DNA from: Paraburkholderia bannensis
Lineage (GTDB): Bacteria > Pseudomonadota > Gammaproteobacteria > Burkholderiales > Burkholderiaceae
DNA: 64,000 nt
Reading direction: 5' to 3'
Assembly (NCBI RefSeq): GCF_014200455.1
Contig: NZ_JACHBW010000019.1
Span: forward strand, 1-64,000
Shown: one piece after another, positions 1 to 9,526 of the stretch
How the letters are laid out: every line of letters begins with the position of its first letter
Numbering within the stretch: the first letter of the stretch is position 1
Program-made: the position numbers and the translations under genes
The notes under the pieces: generated by a model
What the model saw: the letters and a program-made list of their open reading frames with translations, nothing else
Databases searched by the model: none
Told to the model about the DNA's origin: nothing

Positions 1-698
1 ATCACGTTTTCCACCGAACGCGTGCGATAGCGATGGCCGCTCACCGTCTGCGGCCACAGGCAGAACGTGCAGCGCGACTTGCAGCCGCGGCCCGTATAAA
101 TCGACACATACGGGTAGTTCAGATAGCCGATGAAGTAATTGTCGATCTTCAGATCGCGCTTGTAGATCGGCGCGACGAACGGCAGTTCGTCCATGTTTTC
201 AAGGATCGGACGCGCTTCGTTATGCTCGATCGAGCCATCCTTTGCGCGCCACGAAAGCCCCTTGATTTCGGGGAATGGACGGCCTTCGGCAATTTCCTTG
301 CAGGTGTAATCGAATTCCTCGCGACAGACGAAATCGATCGCTTCGGTCGCCGTCAACGAATTGTGCGGATCGACCATCACCTTCGCGCCCACCATGCCCA
401 CCAGCAGCGACGGCTTGCGCTTTTTCAGATCTTCGGCGAAGAGCGCATCGGTGGGGAACGACGGCGTGCTGGTGTGAATGATGACGAGGTCATAGTCCTG
501 CGCGATCTTCAGCGTTTCTTCCACGCCGATGCCGTCGGCGGGCGCATCGAGCACGCGGCTTTCGGGCACCAGCGCGGCGGGCTGCGCAAGCCAGGTCGGA
601 TACCAGAACGAGCGGATCTCGCGCTTCGCCTGATAGCGCGAACCCGCGCCGCCGTCAAAGCCGTCATAGGACGGGGCCTGCAAAAACAGCGTTTTCAT
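1..698 (-). CDS. hpnJ: HpnJ, hopanoid-associated B12-binding radical SAM enzyme (5' part, cut by window edge)
   Basis: The complementary strand reads an uninterrupted frame from an ATG at 698 to the window edge, giving the first 232 residues. It begins MKTLFLQAPSYDGFDGGAG, typical of HpnJ, followed by a cobalamin-binding-like Rossmann region (about residues 60-110). The radical SAM cluster motif is C206-x3-C210-x2-C213 inside a GRGCKSRCTFC segment. In Burkholderia, HpnJ carries out the ring contraction that turns the bacteriohopanetetrol ribose-derived end group into the cyclitol ether, a membrane-lipid modification linked to envelope toughness. Family HpnJ proteins are roughly twice this length, so the C-terminal half lies outside the window. 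No neighbouring hpn gene is visible upstream within the window. Confidence 0.9.
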   Translation of the reverse strand, partial: MKTLFLQAPSYDGFDGGAGSRYQAKREIRSFWYPTWLAQPAALVPESRVLDAPADGIGVEETLKIAQDYDLVIIHTSTPSFPTDALFAEDLKKRKPSLLVGMVGAKVMVDPHNSLTATEAIDFVCREEFDYTCKEIAEGRPFPEIKGLSWRAKDGSIEHNEARPILENMDELPFVAPIYKRDLKIDNYFIGYLNYPYVSIYTGRGCKSRCTFCLWPQTVSGHRYRTRSVENV

Positions 699-1024
699 AT
701 CGTCGATACTGCCGCGAGTGCGCGCGGACTTACGCTTCAAGGTGGGTTCCAGATCGGACAGCCGCAGCGAAAGCTTCCAGACGCGTTTCAATCCGCATGC
801 AATCCACTTTCCAAAAAGACCATGTATTACGGGAACAACAGCCCCCTGGCGCTCTAGCGTACTCGCGCGGCCTGAAGAGAACCTTAGCTCGGAAAGCGTC
901 TGGCGGATGCCGCAATTACCGCGCGTTACGCGGCAAGCCGCGTACTTCACGCCCTAACCCTCTAGTGTCGTCGGTGAATATGACAAACGCAGCAACGCGA
1001 ACGCCATGAAGCCTGACGCCCGGC
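699..1024. other. Intergenic stretch upstream of hpnJ
   Basis: No gene is supported in these 326 bases. The segment must carry the hpnJ promoter, reading leftwards, and the 3' untranslated region of the small lipoprotein gene. I see no convincing terminator hairpin or operator. Confidence 0.4.
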
Positions 1025-1222
1025 TTACCAGCCCGGCCCGCGATCCTGGCAGGCGAGCAGACAGCCCAGCGCCGACACCGTCCCCGCCACGCCAATGCCC
1101 GCGCCCAGCGCAATATTTTCAAGTGTGGTCGAACAGCCCTGCAGCGACATCGCGCCAGCAAGCGTGAGGCCCAGCAGCAAGCGACTCAATGCACGCCGAA
1201 TGGATGAATGATTTTTTGACAT
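1025..1222 (-). CDS. Small lipoprotein of unknown function (65 aa)
   Basis: A 65-residue protein with a basic N-terminus, a hydrophobic stretch (about residues 14-26) and a lipobox MSLQGC, so Cys30 would be lipidated and the mature peptide is only 36 residues. The mature part is rich in Gly and Ala, with two further Cys (54 and 58) that could form a disulfide. The start is supported by an excellent Shine-Dalgarno sequence, GGAGGTGA, a few bases upstream of the ATG at 1222. I do not recognise the family; the Gly/Ala stretch recalls glycine-zipper envelope lipoproteins, but that is inference. Confidence 0.7.
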   Translation of the reverse strand: MSKNHSSIRRALSRLLLGLTLAGAMSLQGCSTTLENIALGAGIGVAGTVSALGCLLACQDRGPGW

Positions 1223-1672
1223 GCTCCGGTCACCTCCTCAGACCCGTTACTGGCAATCAGGACGTGAGCATAGCGATCGCACGCGGGCGCTATGCGTGGA
1301 GCTAATCCCGGCAAATCGAAGCCCTTACAAGGTATTTCACGCGCTTTGCCCAACACGCATTTAGCGGTTTAAAGAGCGCTTGTAATACGCCAAAACCTTT
1401 CATTTAACCTACGTTTCGAAATTAGCGCGCGAGTTGGTTAGACTGCATGTCTCAAGCTCACGCGATTCGCCCCTGCATGGCGGATACGCGCTGCGGCTGC
1501 ACACAACAACCATGAGAATTCGTATGCGAACCGACGACACCCGGCACGGCGCTTGCGCGGCCCGCCTGCCGCGCGCCCCCCACGGCCCCAGCATGCACAT
1601 CAGTGCGCGTGCAGCGCAACGCGCCGGCACGAACGGCCTCGTCGGCTTCGATATTCTTCCCGGGAGACGGGC
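1223..1672. other. Divergent intergenic region before the efflux operon
   Basis: These 450 bases separate the leftward lipoprotein gene from the rightward efflux operon and must hold both promoters. An open frame continues upstream of the mdtA start from 1553, but its sequence is low in coding character, and the ribosome binding site favours 1673. No regulator gene sits next to the operon. Confidence 0.4.
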
Positions 1673-3010
1673 ATGAGCGACACGCCCAACCAGGCACCCG
1701 TTCCGACCACGCCGCCCAGGCCGCCCGTGCCGCTCACGCCGCCGCCGGGCAGCAACCCGCCGCCGCCGCGCAAACGAGGCGGCCGTGGCCGCTGGATTCT
1801 GATTGCGCTGATCGTGCTGCTGATCGTCGTCGTGGTCATTCACATACTGCATCGCAAAAAACCTGAACGGGGCGCCGCTCCGCAGGTCGTGACGGTGGCG
1901 CCCGCCACGACCGGCTCGATGCCGGTCACGCTCGATGCGCTCGGCACGGTCACGCCGGTCGCCACCGTCACGGTGCTGCCGCAATTGAGCGGCTATCTCA
2001 CGGAGGTCGGCTATCGCGAAGGTCAGGACGTGGTCAAAGGCCAGTTCCTTGCGCAGATCGATCCGCGCCAGTACGAGATCAGCAAGGAGCAGGCCGAGGC
2101 GCAACTCGCCAAGGACCGTGCCTCGCTGGCCCAGGCGCGCGCCGACCTCGAACGTTATACGCAACTGAACGAAAAGAAGTCGATCGCCGAGCAGACCTAC
2201 AGCGACCAGAAGTTCCTCGTCGCGCAGGACGAAGCGGCGGTCAAATCGGACCTCGCCAACATCAAGCAATACGAGCTGGATCTGATCTATTGCCGCATCA
2301 CCGCTCCGGTTTCGGGGCGCGTCGGCCTGCGTCTGGTCGATCCGGGCAACTACGTGACCGCGTCCAGCTCCACGGGCATCGCCGTCATCACGACGATGAA
2401 ACCCACCACCGTGCAGTTCACGGTGCCGCAGAATTCGCTCTCCGATGTGCTGCAACGGGTCAACGCGGGCGCGAAACTGCCGATCACCATCTTCAACAGC
2501 GAGAACACAAAGCAACTGGCAACCGGCACGCTCTACGCCATCAGCAACCAGATGGCCACGGCCACCGGCACGGTCACGCTGCGCGCGAGCGTGCCCAACG
2601 ACGACGAAGCGCTGTTCCCCAACGAGTTCGTCAACGTTCGCCTGCTGGTGGACACGCTGCAGAACGCCGTGCTCGTGCCCACGCCGGCCGTGCAGTCGGG
2701 TGCGCCAGGCGACTATGTGTATCTCGTGAACGCCGACAACACTGTCTCGGTCCACAAGGTCACGCTCGGCCCGAGCGACGGCCAGCACACCGTCATCACC
2801 GCAGGGCTGCAGGCCGGCCAGCGCGTGGTGACCGATGGCCTCGACCGCCTCAACGACGGTGCGAAGATCCAGCCCTCGACCGGCAAACCGGCTACGGCGA
2901 AGGGAGCCAGCGCCGCGCGCATGGGCAATGCCTCGCACGCACGCGCGGTCTCCGCACCGGCGGCTGACACGGCGGCTTCCAGCGCGTCCTCGGCCTCCGA
3001 TGCCTCCTGA
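1673..3010 (+). CDS. mdtA: MdtA-like RND efflux periplasmic adaptor
   Basis: A 445-residue membrane fusion protein that links an inner-membrane RND pump to its outer-membrane channel. The N-terminus is cytoplasmic and Pro-rich (residues 8-32), then basic (33-40), followed by one membrane anchor (41-59). Next come the biotinyl-lipoyl half motif (GYLTEVGYREGQDV), an alpha-helical hairpin (about 145-205), the second lipoyl half (ITAPVSGRVG) and beta-barrel and membrane-proximal domains. The Ala/Ser-rich C-terminal tail is low in complexity. The start at 1673 has a GGGAG site; a longer frame opens at 1553 without one. It is first gene of a tight mdtABC-plus-channel operon. Substrates cannot be read from the sequence; the family exports bile salts, novobiocin and similar compounds. 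Confidence 0.88.
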   Translation: MSDTPNQAPVPTTPPRPPVPLTPPPGSNPPPPRKRGGRGRWILIALIVLLIVVVVIHILHRKKPERGAAPQVVTVAPATTGSMPVTLDALGTVTPVATVTVLPQLSGYLTEVGYREGQDVVKGQFLAQIDPRQYEISKEQAEAQLAKDRASLAQARADLERYTQLNEKKSIAEQTYSDQKFLVAQDEAAVKSDLANIKQYELDLIYCRITAPVSGRVGLRLVDPGNYVTASSSTGIAVITTMKPTTVQFTVPQNSLSDVLQRVNAGAKLPITIFNSENTKQLATGTLYAISNQMATATGTVTLRASVPNDDEALFPNEFVNVRLLVDTLQNAVLVPTPAVQSGAPGDYVYLVNADNTVSVHKVTLGPSDGQHTVITAGLQAGQRVVTDGLDRLNDGAKIQPSTGKPATAKGASAARMGNASHARAVSAPAADTAASSASSASDAS

Positions 3011-3029
3011 TTCCACGCCTTAAGCGCCG

Positions 3030-6000
3030 ATGAATATTTCGCGTCTTTTCATTCTGCGGCCCGTCGCGACATCGTTGCTGATGATCGCGATGGTGCTGGT
3101 CGGTCTCGTGGCAATGAAGTTTCTGCCCGTGTCGTCGCTGCCCGCCGTCGATTACCCGACCATTCAGGTGCAGACCTTCTATCCGGGCGCGAGCCCCAGC
3201 GTCATGGCCACTACCGTGACCGCGCCGCTCGAAGTGCAGCTTGGCGAGATTCCGGGTTTGCAGCAGATGGTTTCGTACAGCTCCGAGGGCGCCTCGGTCA
3301 TCACGCTGCAATTCGATCTCTCGCTCAGCCTCGATGTGGCCGAGCAAAACGTGCAGCAGGCCATCAACGCCGCCAACAGTTTCCTGCCCAGCGGCCTGCC
3401 CGCGCCGCCCACCTACGCCAAGGTCAATCCGGCGGATCAGCCAATCCTCACGCTCGCGGTGACGTCGAAATCGATGTCGCTCACGCAGTTGCAGGACGCC
3501 GCCAATAACCGGCTCGCCACCAAGATTTCCGAGGTGCCGGGCGTGGGTCTCGTGAGCACGGCGGGCGGCAACGTGCCGGCCGTGCGCGTGGAAGCCGATC
3601 CGCAGAAGCTCGCCGCCTACGGCCTGAATCTCGACGATCTGCGCACCCTGCTCGCCAACGTGAACGTGAGCGCGCCCAAGGGCAACTTCGACGGCCCCGA
3701 GCTCGACTACACGATCAATTCCAACGACCAGATTTCCGATCCGAAGGATTACGAAGATACGGTCATCGCCTATCAGAACGGTGCGCCGGTCTTCATGCGC
3801 GACGTCGCTCGCGTGTCCACGGCGGCACAGGATGTCGAGCGCGGCGCGTGGTACAACAAGCAGCCCGCCATCGTACTGAACGTGCAGCGCCAGCCGGGCG
3901 CGAACGTGATCGCCACGGTCAACCAGATCATGCGTCAGCTCCCGCAGCTCGAAGCCACGCTGCCCGCCGGCATGAAAGTCACCGTGGTGTCGAACAGCGT
4001 GGGCGTGATCCAGGCGTCCGTGCACGACGCCGCGTTCGAACTGGTGCTCGCCGTCGCGCTGGTGGTGGCGGTGATCTTCGTGTTCCTGCGCAACCTGCCC
4101 GCCACCATCATTCCGAGCATCTCCGTGCCGGTCTCGCTGATCGGCACGCTGGCGGTGATGTACGAACTGGGCTACTCGATCGACAATCTCTCGCTGATGG
4201 CGCTGATCATCGCCACGGGTTTCGTGGTGGACGACTCGATCGTGATGATCGAGAACGTGGTGCGCTATCTGGAAGAAGGCGAAAAGCCCTTGCAGGCGGC
4301 GTTAAAAGGCGCCGGGCAGATTGGCTTCACGATTCTCTCGCTGACGATTTCGCTGATTGCCGTGCTGATTCCCCTGCTCTTCATGGGCGGCGTGATCGGG
4401 CGTCTGTTCAGCGAATTCGCCGTCACGCTCGCGGTGACCATCGTGCTTTCCGCGGTGGTCTCGCTCACTGTCGTGCCGATGATGTGCGCGCGTATCCTGC
4501 GCGCCCAGGCCGAGCGCCACCCCAGCCGCTTCGAGCGCATCAGCGAAGGTCTGTTCGACAAGACCCTCAACGCCTACGAGCGCGGCCTGCGCTGGGTGCT
4601 CGACCATCAGACGCTCACGCTGATCGTGGCGGTGTTCACGGTTGCGCTCACGGGTCTGCTGTACGTGGTGATTCCCAAGGGCCTGTTCCCCGTGCAGGAC
4701 GTGGGCGTGATCCAGGCCATCAGCGTGGCCGACAATTCAGTCTCGTATCAGGCCATGGTGCGCCGCCAGTCCGCGCTGGCAGAAGAGATTCTTAAGGACC
4801 CCGATGTGGTTTCGCTCACTTCCTACGTGGGCATCGACGGCATCAATAAAACGCTCAACAACGGCCGCTTCCTGATCAACCTGAAGCCGCACGACGACCG
4901 TTCGGAAAGCGCCGGGGAAATCGCCCGGCGCATCCAGCAGTCGGTGTCGAACGCGGCGGGCATCAAGCTCTATCTGCAGCCCGAGCAGGATCTGACGCTC
5001 GATACCACGGTATCGCCCAACCAGTACAACTTCGTGCTGCGCGGACCGAACCAGCAGGCCTTCAACCAATACGTGCCGGCGCTCATCGCGAAGATGAAGC
5101 AGATCCCGTCGATCGCCGATGTGACCAGCGACCTCAATTCCGACGGCCTTTCTGTCGACGTGCAGGTGAACCGCCAGCTCGCTGCGCGCTACGGCATCAC
5201 GGCGGCGACCATCGACAACGCGCTCTACGACGCGCTGGGCCAGCGCATCGTTTCGACCATCTTCCAGCAGTCGGACCAGTACCGCGTGATCCTGGTCGCG
5301 AAACCCGAGTCGCTGCCCACCGTCGACTCGATCGGCGATATCTATCTGCCTAGCCAGACCGCCAGCAGCGGCCAGGTGCCGCTGAAGGGCATCGCGACGA
5401 TCCGCATCACCCGCTCGCCGCTGACGATCAGCCACCTGGCGCAGTTCCCCGCGGTGACGATCTCGTTCAATCTCGCCGATGGCGCGTCGCTCTCGGCCGC
5501 CGTGCGCGACATCCGCAAGGCCGAAGCCGACGTCAAGCTGCCGCCGTCGATCACCTCGGCGTTCCAGGGCGCGGCGCAGGCCTTCGAGGATTCGCTCTCT
5601 TCCGAGGTCTATCTGCTGATCGCTGCGCTGGTGGCTGTCTATATCGTGCTGGGCGTGCTGTACGAAAGCTATGTGCATCCGGTGACGATTCTCTCGACAC
5701 TGCCTTCGGCGGGCATCGGCGCGCTGCTCGCGCTGATGATCGCGGGCAAGGATCTGGACGTGATCGGCATCATCGGCATCGTGCTGCTGATCGGCATCGT
5801 CAAGAAGAACGCCATCATGATGGTGGACTTCGCGCTGGAAGCGGAACGCGTGCACGGCAAGGCGCCGCGCGAGGCGATTTTCGAAGCCTCGCTGCTGCGC
5901 TTCCGCCCGATCCTGATGACCACGCTTGCGGCCATGCTGGGCGCGCTGCCGATGCTGCTGGGCACCGGCACGGGCTCCGAACTGCGCCGCCCGCTGGGTC

Positions 6001-6215
6001 TTGCGATCATTGGCGGTCTCACGGTTTCGCAGATGCTCACGCTGTTCACGACACCTGTGATCTATCTGTTCTTCGACCGTCTCGCGATCCGTTTCGGCCG
6101 CAAGAACAAGCCCGGCAGCGAAGGCGACAGCGAAGCAGACGCTGATGGCAGCGGCGGCCCGAACGAGCCGCCTCACAGCCCTGGCCCCACGCCCGCGCCC
6201 GAGGGCACGCCGTGA
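3030..6215 (+). CDS. mdtB: MdtB-like RND multidrug efflux pump subunit
   Basis: A 1061-residue RND (HAE1) inner-membrane pump protein starting MNISRLFILRPVATSLLMIAM, the usual first transmembrane segment. The expected layout is present: a large periplasmic loop, membrane segments 2-6 with the proton-relay segment around VVDDSIVMIENVVR (GFVVDDS motif), a second periplasmic loop, and the C-terminal block with GIVKKNAIMMVDFALE. It lies 19 bp after mdtA and overlaps mdtC by 4 bp, so the two pump subunits are translationally coupled, as expected for MdtB2C heterotrimers. The C-terminal tail after residue about 1030 is acidic and then Pro-rich. MdtB and MdtC are paralogues; the assignment rests on gene order. 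Confidence 0.9.
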   Translation: MNISRLFILRPVATSLLMIAMVLVGLVAMKFLPVSSLPAVDYPTIQVQTFYPGASPSVMATTVTAPLEVQLGEIPGLQQMVSYSSEGASVITLQFDLSLSLDVAEQNVQQAINAANSFLPSGLPAPPTYAKVNPADQPILTLAVTSKSMSLTQLQDAANNRLATKISEVPGVGLVSTAGGNVPAVRVEADPQKLAAYGLNLDDLRTLLANVNVSAPKGNFDGPELDYTINSNDQISDPKDYEDTVIAYQNGAPVFMRDVARVSTAAQDVERGAWYNKQPAIVLNVQRQPGANVIATVNQIMRQLPQLEATLPAGMKVTVVSNSVGVIQASVHDAAFELVLAVALVVAVIFVFLRNLPATIIPSISVPVSLIGTLAVMYELGYSIDNLSLMALIIATGFVVDDSIVMIENVVRYLEEGEKPLQAALKGAGQIGFTILSLTISLIAVLIPLLFMGGVIGRLFSEFAVTLAVTIVLSAVVSLTVVPMMCARILRAQAERHPSRFERISEGLFDKTLNAYERGLRWVLDHQTLTLIVAVFTVALTGLLYVVIPKGLFPVQDVGVIQAISVADNSVSYQAMVRRQSALAEEILKDPDVVSLTSYVGIDGINKTLNNGRFLINLKPHDDRSESAGEIARRIQQSVSNAAGIKLYLQPEQDLTLDTTVSPNQYNFVLRGPNQQAFNQYVPALIAKMKQIPSIADVTSDLNSDGLSVDVQVNRQLAARYGITAATIDNALYDALGQRIVSTIFQQSDQYRVILVAKPESLPTVDSIGDIYLPSQTASSGQVPLKGIATIRITRSPLTISHLAQFPAVTISFNLADGASLSAAVRDIRKAEADVKLPPSITSAFQGAAQAFEDSLSSEVYLLIAALVAVYIVLGVLYESYVHPVTILSTLPSAGIGALLALMIAGKDLDVIGIIGIVLLIGIVKKNAIMMVDFALEAERVHGKAPREAIFEASLLRFRPILMTTLAAMLGALPMLLGTGTGSELRRPLGLAIIGGLTVSQMLTLFTTPVIYLFFDRLAIRFGRKNKPGSEGDSEADADGSGGPNEPPHSPGPTPAPEGTP

Positions 6216-9200
6216 ACCTTTCGGCCATCTTTATCCGTCGCCCGGTCGCCACGTCGCTGCTGGCCGTCGCGATCCTGCTTGCCGGCGCGCTGGCCTTTTT
6301 CCGGCTGCCGGTCGCGCCGCTGCCCAACATCGCCTATCCGGTGATCGTGGTGCAGGCCAATATGGCGGGCGCCAGCCCGGAAACCATGGCCTCCACCGTG
6401 GCCGAGCCATTGGAGCGGCGGCTGGGCACCATCGCCGACGTGAGCCAGCTCACCTCGATCAACAACGTGGGATCGTCGCTGATCGTGGTCGTGTTCGGCC
6501 TGAACCGCGACATCAACGGCGCCGCGCGCGACGTGGAAGCCGCGATCCAGGCCGCGCGCGCCGATCTGCCCACCACCCTGCGCAGCAACCCCACCTATCG
6601 CCAGTACAACCCCGCGAGCGCGCCGATCATGGTGCTCGCGCTCAGCTCGGACACGCTCACCACGGCGCAGCTTTACGATTCCGCCGATTCGGTCATCATG
6701 CAGCAGCTCTCGCAGGTCGACGGCGTGGGCCAGATCACGCTGGGCGGCGGCGCACTGCCTTCGGTGCGCGTCGAACTGCAGCCTGGCAAGCTCAATAGCT
6801 ACGGCATCGGCCTGGAAGACGTGCGGGCGGCCATCGGTGCGGCCAATGCGGATAGCGCCAAGGGCCACCTCGACCAGGGCGACCAGCGCTTCGTGGTGAC
6901 CTCGAACGACCAAATCAGCACCGCCGCGCCCTATCGCGACGTGGTGATCGCGTATCGCGACGGCGCACCGGTCTATCTGCGCGACGTGGGCACGGTGCGC
7001 GACTCCAACGAAAATATCCGCAATGCCGGCCTCTACAACGGCAAATCCGCGGTGCTGGTGATCATCTATCCGATGCCGGGCAGCAACGTCGTGAAGACCG
7101 TGCAGCAGATCCAGGCGCGCCTGCCCGATATCGAGGCCGCCCTGCCCGCCACCATCAAGGTGAACGTGGCCGTCGACCGCTCGGAATCCGTGCGCGCGTC
7201 GGTGGCCGACACCGAACGCACGCTCTTCATCGCCGTGCTGCTGGTGATCGGCGTGGTGTTCGTGTTCCTGCTCTCGCCGCGCGCCACGCTGATTCCGGCG
7301 GTGGCGCTGCCGCTGTCGATCATCGGCACGTTCGGGCCGATGTATCTGCTGGGCTACAGCATCGATTCGCTCTCGCTGATGGCGCTCACCATCGGCACCG
7401 GCTTCGTGGTGGACGACGCCGTGGTCGTGCTGGAAAACATCGTGCGTCATATCGAGGCCGGGCTCGACCCCAAGGAGGCGGCGCTGCGCGGCGCGGGCGA
7501 AGTGGGCTTTACCGTGCTGTCGATGAGCCTCTCGCTGATCGCCGTGTTCCTGCCGATCCTGCTGATGCCGGGCATCGTCGGCCTGCTGTTCCATGAGTTC
7601 GCGATGACGCTGTCGATTGCGATCATCATTTCGCTGATCGTCTCGCTCACGGTCACGCCCACGATGTGCGCCTACGTGCTCAAGCGCGAACGCGAAAGGC
7701 GCGAACCGCCGCGCGCGGCGGTGTGGATCGACGCGCAATTCGAGCGCTTCAAACAGTTTTATTCACGCACGCTGGACGCCGCGCTCGATCATGCGGTGCT
7801 GGTCATCGTGCTGTTGTTCGTGCTGCTGATCGGCAATGTGTTTCTCGCGCGGCTGCTGTCGGGCACGTTCTTCCCGGAGCAGGACACCGGTATCCTGATC
7901 GGTCAGATCGTCGCCGACCAGAGCATCTCCTTCACGGCGATGGAAAAGAAGCTCGCCCAGTTGCAGGACATCGTGCAGAAAGATCCTGCCGTGGCCTCGG
8001 TCGCGGGCTTCACGGGCGGGCGCGCGCTGAATACGGCAACGGTCTTTATCGAACTCAAACCGCTCGCGCAGCGCAAGCTGTCCGCCACGGAAGTCGTCAA
8101 CCGTTTGAGGCCCAAGCTCAACGCGGTTTCGGGCGCGCGGCTGTTCCTGCAGGCGCAGCAGGATCTGCAGATCGGCGGGCGCCAGTCGGCGGCTGAATAT
8201 CAATACACGCTCACCAGCGACGACGCCGATGCGCTATTCGAATGGACACCTAAACTTGTCGATGAGTTGAACAAGTATCACGGCACGCTCACCGACGTAA
8301 ATTCAGACCTCCAGCAAAACGGTCTGCAGGCGTATGTAACGGTGAACCGCGCGAGCGCCAAGCGCTACGGCTTCGATCCGAACCAGGTGGACAGCGTGCT
8401 TTACGACGCCTTCGGACAGCGCACGGTATCGACCATCTACAACCCCATCAACCAGTATTTCGTGGTGATGGAAGTGGCGCCGGAGTACTGGCAGTATCCG
8501 CAGTCGTTCAACCGCATCTGGTTGAGCACGGCAGCGGGCAATGCGAGCGGATCGGCGTCCACGCAGATGCCGGGCAGCACGGTTTCGGGCATCACGGCCT
8601 ACAGGGCCGAAAGCACCGCCAGCAGCGGCACGAGCAGCACCAACTCGCGCAACGCCAATGCCGTGGCCAATCAGCAGAACAATTCGATCGCCAATAGCAA
8701 GGGCGGCAGTTCGAGCGGCAGCGCGGACAGCACCGCCGCCGAAACCATGGTGCCCGTCGACGCACTGATGAGCTGGACCACCGGCCACACCGCCACCCAG
8801 GTCAATCACCAGAGCGGCGAAGTGGCGGGCACGATCTCGTTCAATCTGCCCCAGGGCGGCTCGCTCTCGGAAGCCGGCCAGATTATCGAGCAAGCGCAGC
8901 GCAACATCGGCATGCCCGCCTCGATCCACGGCGCGTTCGCGGGCGCGGCGCAAGCCTACGCGCAATCGATGGGCACGGTGCCGCTGCTGATTCTCGCGGC
9001 GCTGGCTGTCGTCTATATCGTGCTGGGCGTACTCTACGAAAACACGATTCACCCGCTGACGATTCTGTCGACGCTGCCTTCGGCGGGCATCGGCGCAACG
9101 CTTGCGATGCTGATTTTCGGCACGCCGTTCTCGGTGATCGCGATGATCGGCATCATCCTGCTGATCGGTATCGTCAAGAAGAACGGCATCATGATGGTGG

Positions 9201-9526
9201 ACGTGGCGATCCAGTTGCAACGCAAGGAAGGCCGCAACGCGCGCGCCGCGATCCACGAGGCCGCCGTGGTGCGTCTGCGGCCGATCATGATGACGACCTT
9301 CGCGGCGGTGCTGGGCGCGGTGCCGCTGGCGATCGGCATCGGCCAGGGCGCATCGCTGCGCCAGCCGCTTGGCGTGACGGTGATGGGCGGCCTGATCCTG
9401 AGCCAGGTTTTCACGCTGTACACCACGCCCGTGATTTATCTGTTCCTCGACCGCCTGCGCGCCCGCCTCGCCCGCTGGACCGCACGCCTGCCCTGGAACC
9501 GCCAGGCCGATGAGAGCGCATCATGA
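6212..9526 (+). CDS. mdtC: MdtC-like RND multidrug efflux pump subunit with Ser/Asn-rich insert
   Basis: A 1104-residue RND pump protein beginning with GTG, whose GTGA overlaps the mdtB stop. It carries the same family landmarks as mdtB, including GFVVDDAVVVLENIVR and GIVKKNGIMMVDVAIQ. In the second periplasmic loop, between WLSTAA and MVPVDALMSW, there is an extra stretch of about 70 residues (roughly 775-848) made mostly of Ser, Asn, Thr, Ala and Gly; E. coli MdtC goes almost directly from one side to the other. The insertion keeps the frame, so it is a tolerated linker and not damage. Protons drive export across the inner membrane and, with MdtA and the downstream channel, out of the cell. 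Confidence 0.9.
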   Translation: MNLSAIFIRRPVATSLLAVAILLAGALAFFRLPVAPLPNIAYPVIVVQANMAGASPETMASTVAEPLERRLGTIADVSQLTSINNVGSSLIVVVFGLNRDINGAARDVEAAIQAARADLPTTLRSNPTYRQYNPASAPIMVLALSSDTLTTAQLYDSADSVIMQQLSQVDGVGQITLGGGALPSVRVELQPGKLNSYGIGLEDVRAAIGAANADSAKGHLDQGDQRFVVTSNDQISTAAPYRDVVIAYRDGAPVYLRDVGTVRDSNENIRNAGLYNGKSAVLVIIYPMPGSNVVKTVQQIQARLPDIEAALPATIKVNVAVDRSESVRASVADTERTLFIAVLLVIGVVFVFLLSPRATLIPAVALPLSIIGTFGPMYLLGYSIDSLSLMALTIGTGFVVDDAVVVLENIVRHIEAGLDPKEAALRGAGEVGFTVLSMSLSLIAVFLPILLMPGIVGLLFHEFAMTLSIAIIISLIVSLTVTPTMCAYVLKRERERREPPRAAVWIDAQFERFKQFYSRTLDAALDHAVLVIVLLFVLLIGNVFLARLLSGTFFPEQDTGILIGQIVADQSISFTAMEKKLAQLQDIVQKDPAVASVAGFTGGRALNTATVFIELKPLAQRKLSATEVVNRLRPKLNAVSGARLFLQAQQDLQIGGRQSAAEYQYTLTSDDADALFEWTPKLVDELNKYHGTLTDVNSDLQQNGLQAYVTVNRASAKRYGFDPNQVDSVLYDAFGQRTVSTIYNPINQYFVVMEVAPEYWQYPQSFNRIWLSTAAGNASGSASTQMPGSTVSGITAYRAESTASSGTSSTNSRNANAVANQQNNSIANSKGGSSSGSADSTAAETMVPVDALMSWTTGHTATQVNHQSGEVAGTISFNLPQGGSLSEAGQIIEQAQRNIGMPASIHGAFAGAAQAYAQSMGTVPLLILAALAVVYIVLGVLYENTIHPLTILSTLPSAGIGATLAMLIFGTPFSVIAMIGIILLIGIVKKNGIMMVDVAIQLQRKEGRNARAAIHEAAVVRLRPIMMTTFAAVLGAVPLAIGIGQGASLRQPLGVTVMGGLILSQVFTLYTTPVIYLFLDRLRARLARWTARLPWNRQADESAS

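Noticed and set aside
4737..6176. 479-codon open frame on the minus strand opposite mdtB
   Set aside because: Arg/His/Gln-rich shadow of the RND pump gene with no ribosome binding site.
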